Origin: Pseudoalteromonas sp. MMG010
GTDB taxonomy: Bacteria > Pseudomonadota > Gammaproteobacteria > Enterobacterales > Alteromonadaceae
DNA length: 64,000 nt
Assembly (NCBI RefSeq): GCF_018100905.1
Contig: NZ_JAGJEG010000011.1
Coordinates: 1 to 64,000 of the forward strand
Reading direction: 5' to 3'
Shown here: one piece after another, positions 57,691 to 64,000 of the stretch
How the letters are laid out: each line of letters begins with the position of its first letter
How positions within the stretch are numbered: position 1 is the stretch's first letter
Position numbers and translations under genes: made by a program
Notes under the pieces: generated by a model
Database searches by the model: none
Told to the model about the DNA's origin: nothing
What the model saw: only the letters and a program-made list of their open reading frames with translations

Positions 57691-59148
57691 TTATGGACGG
57701 TACACTTTTACCGTCGTAAAACCTTCTTCATGTAGTATTAGTGCCTGTAATTGGCTCATAACCCCTTTTTGACAATAAAGGTAATAATCTTTATCTTTCG
57801 CTAAATCACCAAATTTTGTAGCTAAGCGAAAGAAAGGTAAATGAATTACCTCAACGCCATCAATTTCAAGTGGTGCTGCATCTTCTTCTTCAGGTGAACG
57901 AATATCAACAACGACAGCCCCTTCAGGTAGTTCGGCTACCGACTCAGCCTCTTTTAGTTCTTGCTTAGCTTCCACATCAATATCACGCACATCCATTACG
58001 CGAGCATTTTCTATCACGGTATTTAATACATCAAAATCAAATTTTTCTTCTTCAGCTTTAATAACGTCAATTTTAGCTTTAACCGTCGGCTTTTTAGAAA
58101 TCACACCACAATATTCCGGCATGGTTTCAGCCATTTCAGCAGTACCAATTTGACGTGCAATGTTTATAATTTCTTGCTTATCATGTTGAATAAGTGGACG
58201 TAAAATTAGTGTTTCGGTTACGCGGTCAATCACGCTTAAATTGGCTAACGTTTGGCTTGATACCTGACCAATACTTTCGCCAGTGACTAATGCTTGAATA
58301 TTCAATTTTTCAGCAACCTGACTACCAGCTCGCATCATCATACGTTTTAATACAACACCCATCTGACTGTTTTCAACGTTTTCAAGGATCTCTGCAACCA
58401 CCGGTTCAAAGTCAACCGTAATAAACTTAACTTTGTGGGTTGAGCTATATTTTTTCCATAAGTAATAGCTGGCTTGTTTCACGCCAATTTCGTGAGCAGC
58501 TCCCCCTAAATTAAAGAATAAAAAGTGAGTACGTGCCCCTTTTCTGATCATCTGATAACTAGCCACACCAGAGTCAAAACCACCTGACATTAATGACAAC
58601 ACATCTTCTTGCGTTGGTAATGGAAACCCAGCCATTCCCAAGTGAGTTTGTGTTACAACATACGCTTTATCATCTTTTATTTCTAAGCGAATAGTAACTT
58701 GCGGGCGACTAAGTTTTACTTTTGCACCACTTACATGCTGATTTAAACCACCACCAACATAACGCTCTACATCAGTAGAGGTAAAGTCATGTTGACCGAT
58801 ACGTTTACAGCGCACACAAAAAGTTTTTCCCTCAATTGTATGGCCAATTAGCTCTAATGCTTTTTCGTAGATATCATGCAAGCTAGCAAATGGCGTTTCG
58901 GTTACTTCAATAAACTGAACGATGCCCGGAATACGTTGTAAACTATCGATAAAGTCTAGGCGAGTCTGCTCATCAGCTAATAAAGTAACAACCGAGATAT
59001 TGTCCCAGTTATTACGCACTTGCACTTTTTCGTCAACACGACGCAACACAATTTTAATGTTGTTTTCTAACACTTTTGTAAAGCGTTTACGTACCGAACG
59101 GCTTTTAATGGCAATTTCAGGATGTAGTTTAACGATAAATTTAAGCAT
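57691..59148 (-). CDS. thiI: ThiI, tRNA 4-thiouridine synthase with rhodanese domain
   Basis: 485 residues. N-terminal ferredoxin-like and THUMP domains (KLHPEIAIKSRSVRKRF; HVSGAKVKLSRPQVTIRLE), PP-loop ATP-binding domain (VLSLMSGGFDSGVASYQMI), the catalytic cysteine in MPEYCGVISKKP, and a C-terminal rhodanese domain whose active cysteine is in YYLYCQKGVMSQL. It puts sulfur into tRNA position 8 and into thiamine thiazole. Length is normal for enteric-type ThiI. Confidence 0.97.
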   Translation of the reverse strand: MLKFIVKLHPEIAIKSRSVRKRFTKVLENNIKIVLRRVDEKVQVRNNWDNISVVTLLADEQTRLDFIDSLQRIPGIVQFIEVTETPFASLHDIYEKALELIGHTIEGKTFCVRCKRIGQHDFTSTDVERYVGGGLNQHVSGAKVKLSRPQVTIRLEIKDDKAYVVTQTHLGMAGFPLPTQEDVLSLMSGGFDSGVASYQMIRKGARTHFLFFNLGGAAHEIGVKQASYYLWKKYSSTHKVKFITVDFEPVVAEILENVENSQMGVVLKRMMMRAGSQVAEKLNIQALVTGESIGQVSSQTLANLSVIDRVTETLILRPLIQHDKQEIINIARQIGTAEMAETMPEYCGVISKKPTVKAKIDVIKAEEEKFDFDVLNTVIENARVMDVRDIDVEAKQELKEAESVAELPEGAVVVDIRSPEEEDAAPLEIDGVEVIHLPFFRLATKFGDLAKDKDYYLYCQKGVMSQLQALILHEEGFTTVKVYRP

Positions 59149-59255
59149 AGTTCACTCTTAGACTGCGGGAATTCGCGCTCCCAGGCATTGGGCGCGCGAT
59201 TATAACAAAAAATTTAGCGTCTAGGAATGCTCAATAAAATACCAGAGCCTAAATT

Positions 59256-59912
59256 TTACTCGTCATCATTGGGGGCGTGTTTGGCTAATTGTGAGTATTT
59301 ATCACGTAGCACATTCATTTTAACTAAACTTTTCTCTGTACTGTAAGCTTTAAATAAAGCCAACACTTTAAGGATGCCACGGTAAATATCTTCTTTTGCC
59401 AGCTCACCACTGACTCTTCGAGCTTTTACATAAGGAGTCCAAAAGCTTACAGTTAATTTTAATGTATGGGCAAGCTCTATTGTATCTTGCTCATCGATGT
59501 TTATCATGCCGCTGTCGCGTAATCCAATCACAATACGTTGTACTTGGCCTAACAATACCGATTGAAAATCTATGTAATCTTGTTTTAGTTGGCTGTCTCG
59601 AGCGAGAATGACCCCCAAATTGTCATAGAAAAAATGAAAGCGCCACATTAGTTCAAATAATGAATCTAGGTAGTCGCTTAAATGCAAAAATGCATCATCA
59701 TCGGTATTAATTGGTTTAAAGTGAGTATTTAAGTGATCACGATAAAGTGCAAAGATATGACGAATAATATCTTCTTTATTTTTAAAGTGATAATACAGAT
59801 TCCCTGGGCTCATCCCTAAATGCGATGCAATATGATTGGTAGATATTGATCGCTCACCAAACTCGTTAAATAACGAAATACTGGTATGTATAATCTTTTC
59901 CTTGGTATTCAT
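59256..59912 (-). CDS. TetR-family transcriptional regulator
   Basis: 218 residues. N-terminal helix-turn-helix (TSISLFNEFGERSISTNHIA; LGMSPGNLYYHFKNKEDIIR), with an all-helical ligand domain after residue 65. The ligand and targets are unknown. It is divergent from coaD with 193 bp between; no enzyme or pump gene next to it suggests a target. The ligand domain is rich in aromatic residues (ELMWRFHFFYDN). Confidence 0.9.
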   Translation of the reverse strand: MNTKEKIIHTSISLFNEFGERSISTNHIASHLGMSPGNLYYHFKNKEDIIRHIFALYRDHLNTHFKPINTDDDAFLHLSDYLDSLFELMWRFHFFYDNLGVILARDSQLKQDYIDFQSVLLGQVQRIVIGLRDSGMINIDEQDTIELAHTLKLTVSFWTPYVKARRVSGELAKEDIYRGILKVLALFKAYSTEKSLVKMNVLRDKYSQLAKHAPNDDE

Positions 59913-60081
59913 TTCTGTTATCCAGCTTTAATTCAGTATTTTTACAGTAATGATGAAGTATAAACAAATAATAACAATTAAAATACAGGCATGAATATTT
60001 CTAATTTTGCTATGTATTAATATATGTTTCACAGCGCGAAATGATTTGTCTTATAAAGGCTGTTAAACTTAACCTAATTAA

Positions 60082-60585
<504 letters not shown>

Positions 60586-60592
60586 CGACACC

Positions 60593-60618
60593 AGGTCGTT
60601 AGTTTTAACTAACGACCT
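60593..60618. terminator. perfect hairpin between coaD and a convergent gene
   Basis: AGGTCGTTAGTT and AACTAACGACCT pair perfectly around TT. It overlaps the stop codon of the minus-strand membrane protein gene (60605). The preceding AACGAC can pair with GTCGTT as an alternative, giving two competing stems. Confidence 0.7.
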
Positions 60619-61114
60619 TGTTAGAGAAGTTGTGATTAATAAATTTAGCTAATCGTAAAAAGTCTTTATTTAAAATTAAAACTAATGCCATTAAAAAGTC
60701 ATTTATATATACCCAAAAAGCATATAAAGCCCAAAACCACCAGTATTCTAGAGTTTTAGCTATATTGATATCGTAGTGCATCATTAAATATAAACTGGCA
60801 TTAATGCTTAACCCCACTATGAGATAGTAAAAAGCAGCTGGCTTCTCCCATGGGGAGAAGAAATTAAACACTATAATAATAAAGATAGTAGAAACATCAA
60901 ATAGCAAGTAATCCATATGAGTTGCCACAGACATATCTATCAAATTGGTCATGAAGTATGACACCATCATGATAAATGAAAGGACTAAACTACTTTTATT
61001 TTTTTTATTAATACTTGTAGACAGATTGAACAGAAATGCTATTAAAAAAAACCAAGAAATGAACACCGCAAGATACGGGCTTGCGTAAACCAAAGCCCAA
61101 ATAATATCAGACAT
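60605..61114 (-). CDS. unrecognised multi-helix membrane protein (paralogue A)
   Basis: 169 residues, five or so membrane segments, rich in Phe, Tyr and Trp. I do not recognise the family. It is clearly related to the next gene: shared features are SFIMMVSY, a middle segment LIVGLSINA, and the end LNKDFLRLAKF. No catalytic motif, no signal peptide beyond the first helix. It ends in a soluble basic tail. Confidence 0.75.
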   Translation of the reverse strand: MSDIIWALVYASPYLAVFISWFFLIAFLFNLSTSINKKNKSSLVLSFIMMVSYFMTNLIDMSVATHMDYLLFDVSTIFIIIVFNFFSPWEKPAAFYYLIVGLSINASLYLMMHYDINIAKTLEYWWFWALYAFWVYINDFLMALVLILNKDFLRLAKFINHNFSNKVVS

Positions 61115-61183
61115 ATAATCCCTGTAGCTTCCAAGCTATAAAACGTAGTTGCCTAATATATAGTAAAACTTGTGAAAGTTAAA

Positions 61184-61705
61184 TTAGCTACCGACTATAT
61201 AAGAAGTTTTCTTGCCTATAAGCCTAATCTTTTTAAGATGTAAAAAATCTTTATCTATTATTAATGCGGCTATCATTAGTAAATCCACTATCAATACTGA
61301 GAAGGTATAAACATTCCAAAAAAACCACGGTTGATTATTAAGTAGAATTGACGTATCGATGAACATAAAAACAGCTAAAATAGCGTTTATTGATAAGCCT
61401 ATAAGTAAATAGTTAAACGATGGCGTTTTATTTTTAATAAAATATAAACTAAACAGTAAGAAAGCGATGGTCGCTATGTCGTACACAACCCAATCAAGGT
61501 AAGTCGTGTTATAGATTGAAAGCCAATTAAAGAAATAATCTGATATTGAATATGAAATCATCATGATAAAAGAACTGAGTAACAAGGTTGTATTTCGATT
61601 TACACCTATTACGAAGACAAAAGCATTAAAAAAGAAGGCCATTAAAAACCCCCACATGCTCAGCGCCGAAAGAGAGAAAAAACCAAATAACTCAGTTAAT
61701 AACAT
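61184..61705 (-). CDS. unrecognised multi-helix membrane protein (paralogue B)
   Basis: 173 residues, five or so membrane segments. Same overall plan as the previous gene, with SFIMMISYSISDYF, LLIGLSINAILAVF and IIDKDFLHLKKIR in the corresponding places. A duplication within the locus explains the pair. Function unknown. The small gene at 61720-61920 lies 14 bp upstream, so the three may be one transcript. Confidence 0.75.
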   Translation of the reverse strand: MLLTELFGFFSLSALSMWGFLMAFFFNAFVFVIGVNRNTTLLLSSFIMMISYSISDYFFNWLSIYNTTYLDWVVYDIATIAFLLFSLYFIKNKTPSFNYLLIGLSINAILAVFMFIDTSILLNNQPWFFWNVYTFSVLIVDLLMIAALIIDKDFLHLKKIRLIGKKTSYIVGS

Positions 61706-61719
61706 TTACAACCTTAAAA

Positions 61720-61920
61720 CTACTTAGGCTTTATAGTGCCCGGTAAAATGACTGGATTACGTTCGACATCATTGCTAGCAGCCGATAGTGCATCTTGCGA
61801 TATACTAACTGTATCAGATTCGAGGGTTTTATTACTAGCATTTTGTTCTGTTAACGCACTTGATTGTTGCATATTGCTGTATGATTGCATTTGCAGTTGA
61901 GAATTTGATGTAATTTGCAT
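61720..61920 (-). CDS. small Ser/Gln-rich protein of unknown function
   Basis: 66 residues starting MQITSNSQLQMQSYSNMQQS, with DTVSISQDALSAASND near residue 36. Small proteins with a polar N-terminus followed by a VSIS--A motif are common in Vibrio and Shewanella and resemble the start of FlgM-type proteins, but I cannot assign it. No signal peptide or membrane helix. First gene of a possible three-gene unit with the two paralogous membrane proteins. Confidence 0.55.
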   Translation of the reverse strand: MQITSNSQLQMQSYSNMQQSSALTEQNASNKTLESDTVSISQDALSAASNDVERNPVILPGTIKPK

Positions 61921-62110
61921 TATGTAAACCTTTTTAAATAGTTGTTTTTAATTAATTTAATAAAAAATTTATTATTTTCATTAATGCTAAAGAAATTATT
62001 AAAAAATAATAATCCCGCACAACTAAATAAAAGCAATTTACGGGCCAATAATTTTTGACACAAAACAATTCGCTTGAAAAACTGGTCATACCAGATAGCG
62101 GTAGAAATAA

Positions 62111-62140
62111 AAAAACGCACAGGGGTAACCGTGCGTTTTT
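62111..62140 (-). terminator. terminator after argH
   Basis: AAAAACGCAC and GTGCGTTTTT pair with a 10-nt loop; the A-run becomes the U-run on the minus strand. It lies 14 bp after the stop codon of argH. Confidence 0.88.
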
Positions 62141-62153
62141 TAATCCAGGGAGT

Positions 62154-64000
62154 TTAAGCCACGTTTTTACACGGGATCTCCGTGCGGCTACTCGGCTTCA
62201 AAATATATTCCATCGAGACTTCGTCACAACTTTCTTTACGAAGACACAATTCACAATCTTTCATTACTTTTTCAGGTAAGCTTTCCTTAGAGCAATAAGT
62301 AAAGCCTTGCTTCTCAAAAAAGTCTGGTACGCGGGTGAGTACAATCACACGACTAAGAGCCAGCTTTTTGGCTTTTACTAATAAGTGTTCTACTAACTCA
62401 CGCCCTTGCCCTTTAACTCCACTTTGAGGGTCAATACCTAATGAGCGAATTTCAGCTAAACCGGTGTCGTAAATGTACAACGACGCACACCCTCTAACGG
62501 TTCCATTAACTTCTGTAACCGCAAACTCATTAATTGAATGCACCATATCACTTTTAGCACGTGGCAAGTTTTCACCGGCTGTTGCCCAATGCTGAATAAG
62601 CTTAGCAATCGAATCAACATCATCTAAATTCGCATCACGCACAGAAATTTGCTGCTTTTTAATCGCATATTTAATCGCATTTGATACTTGCTCTAACGAA
62701 GTACCCCCGAATGCTTGGCGCGCTTTGATACATGCATCAATTGTTAATACGTCATAAACATCATCTTCAATGCTGTCATGCACCGATTTATATTGCTCGA
62801 TAGAAAGCTCATCAAGGGTTTTGTTTTCACTAATTGCTAGCTGCACCAGTACGCCAACAATATGATGACCTTCTCTAAAAGGGACGCCTTTTGCCACTAG
62901 ATAATCAGCAAGCTCGGTTGCATTTGCATGGCCGCCTTTTGCCGCTGCAAGCGTTCTATCGCCTTTAATCTTAACGCCCTTAATACATGCCTGTGCCATG
63001 TGGATACAAGCAAGCCAAGTCGGCATTGCGTCAAAGAGACCTTCTTTGTCCTCTTGCATATCTTTGTTATACGCAAGTGGTAAGGCTTTTAACGTCATCA
63101 TCATGGCACTAAAAGCCCCAAATACGCGCCCAGTTTTGCCACGGATTAACTCAAGTGCATCGGGGTTTTTCTTTTGCGGCATTAATGATGAGCCTGATGT
63201 TACGTTATCAGCTAACTCAATAAACCCTGCTTCACCTGAGTTATAAAAAATAAGGTCTTCAGCCATACGTGATAAATGCACCATTGATATAGAAGCGCAA
63301 CTTAATAGCTCAACAACAAAATCTCTATCAGAAACACCATCTAGACTGTTTCTTGTTGCTCCCGTAAAACCAAGGCTATGAGCCAACTTATGGCGATCAA
63401 TTGGATAAGCGGTTCCCGCTAAGGCACCACTTCCCAATGGACAATAGTTCATTCGTTTTTTAGCATCTGCTAAACGTGTTTCATCACGTTCAAGCATTTC
63501 AACATATGCCATACACCAGTGACTAAATAAAACAGGTTGTGCACGTTGTAAGTGAGTGTAACCAGGTAAAATGGTGCCCAACTCACGTTCAGCTAACTCA
63601 ATTAACTCTGCTTTTAAACGTACGATCGCAGCATGAATATGATCTGCTGTTTCTCGACACCATAATCTAAAATCGGTGGCGACCTGATCGTTACGGCTAC
63701 GTCCTGTATGTAGTTTTTTTGCTAAGTCTCCAACTTTTTCTATTAATGCTGACTCTACATGCGAATGAATATCTTCTGCCCCAGAAGTAGACACTGCTTG
63801 TAAATCAACTTTCACTTCATCAAGTAACTCAAACAATGCAGCTACTAACTTAGTGTGCTCATCAGATGTTAAAACGTTAACTTGTTCTAATGCGCCAGCC
63901 CATGCCACAGAGCCAATTATATCGTGCTCTGCTAATAGAAAATCAAAGGGAAGTGAGTCGTTAAACTTTTTAAACGCCTCATCTGGACCCGAAGAAAAAC
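62154..64000 (-). CDS. argH: ArgH-GNAT fusion, argininosuccinate lyase with acetyltransferase domain (5' end cut)
   Basis: The frame is open to the window edge, so only about ten or so N-terminal residues are missing; the frame upstream of 63908 reads [20 protein letters not shown]. Argininosuccinate lyase part to about 62650, with [18 protein letters not shown] and the signature [12 protein letters not shown]. The last 165 residues form a GNAT domain ([48 protein letters not shown]) resembling the acetylglutamate synthase GNAT. Such ArgH(A) fusions are known in Moritella, Vibrio and Alteromonadales. The gene closes an arginine cluster likely to lie to the right. Confidence 0.95.
   Translation of the reverse strand, partial: FSSGPDEAFKKFNDSLPFDFLLAEHDIIGSVAWAGALEQVNVLTSDEHTKLVAALFELLDEVKVDLQAVSTSGAEDIHSHVESALIEKVGDLAKKLHTGRSRNDQVATDFRLWCRETADHIHAAIVRLKAELIELAERELGTILPGYTHLQRAQPVLFSHWCMAYVEMLERDETRLADAKKRMNYCPLGSGALAGTAYPIDRHKLAHSLGFTGATRNSLDGVSDRDFVVELLSCASISMVHLSRMAEDLIFYNSGEAGFIELADNVTSGSSLMPQKKNPDALELIRGKTGRVFGAFSAMMMTLKALPLAYNKDMQEDKEGLFDAMPTWLACIHMAQACIKGVKIKGDRTLAAAKGGHANATELADYLVAKGVPFREGHHIVGVLVQLAISENKTLDELSIEQYKSVHDSIEDDVYDVLTIDACIKARQAFGGTSLEQVSNAIKYAIKKQQISVRDANLDDVDSIAKLIQHWATAGENLPRAKSDMVHSINEFAVTEVNGTVRGCASLYIYDTGLAEIRSLGIDPQSGVKGQGRELVEHLLVKAKKLALSRVIVLTRVPDFFEKQGFTYCSKESLPEKVMKDCELCLRKESCDEVSMEYILKPSSRTEIPCKNVA

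Noticed and set aside
61920..62120. 66-codon frame on the minus strand between the small peptide gene and argH
   Set aside because: Phe/Asn/Lys-rich frame of AT-rich DNA with no ribosome binding site; overlaps the argH terminator region.

Overview
The window looks like chromosomal DNA of a marine gammaproteobacterium of the Alteromonadales, most probably Pseudoalteromonas. The reasons are the AT-rich base composition, a complete Na+-NQR operon, an argH fused to an acetyltransferase domain, a PutA without its own DNA-binding domain beside an Lrp-type regulator, and gene pairs such as ygiF/ygiM. I saw no rRNA, tRNA, CRISPR array, insertion sequence or prophage. The left edge carries a 116-bp tandem repeat, and the right edge cuts the 5' end of argH.

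Layout. 0-8.6 kb: on the minus strand, erpA, then nqrABCDEF (sodium-pumping NADH:quinone reductase) with its FMN transferase apbE and maturation factor nqrM. 8.8-18.7 kb: plus-strand genes for a large HD-GYP c-di-GMP phosphodiesterase with two sensor regions, a ClC-type chloride transporter, hemJ, pyrB (with a hairpin and U-run just before the gene), hemL and a chemoreceptor. 18.8-24.7 kb: minus-strand mrcB (PBP1b), a small yqaE-like gene, glnK-amtB behind a likely sigma-54 promoter, and a REC-REC-GGDEF diguanylate cyclase. 25-34.3 kb: a secreted S10 serine carboxypeptidase, a START-domain protein, ygiF/ygiM, and putA with a divergent Lrp-family regulator. 34.5-47.6 kb: gspAB, a VOC protein, two DUF1566 exported proteins, two poorly known genes, an RND efflux pair, msrA, and btuB under a cobalamin riboswitch.

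The most interesting region is 47.7-55.7 kb. A five-gene signalling cluster lies in the middle: a sigma-54 response regulator, a 74-residue stand-alone histidine-box protein, a sensor kinase, an Rcp1-like receiver and a REC-kinase-REC-REC hybrid. It is flanked by two sets of small membrane or stress-type genes: a DUF1328 protein plus a small lipoprotein on the left, and DUF883 (YqjD/ElaB), YqjE-like and YqjK-like proteins on the right. Each flanking set has its own upstream sequence matching the -24/-12 sigma-54 promoter with exact GG-N10-GC spacing. The simplest reading is a self-contained phosphorelay in which the central sigma-54 activator drives both flanking sets, probably for envelope stress. 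This is inference from sequence and layout.

55.8-64 kb: yajQ, a VanZ-like gene, a PanE-like reductase, thiI, a TetR regulator, coaD, an unrecognised tandem pair of paralogous membrane proteins with a small peptide gene, and the argH-acetyltransferase fusion. Several published or habitual start sites were moved to an internal ATG where family alignment or a Shine-Dalgarno sequence favoured it; each case is stated.
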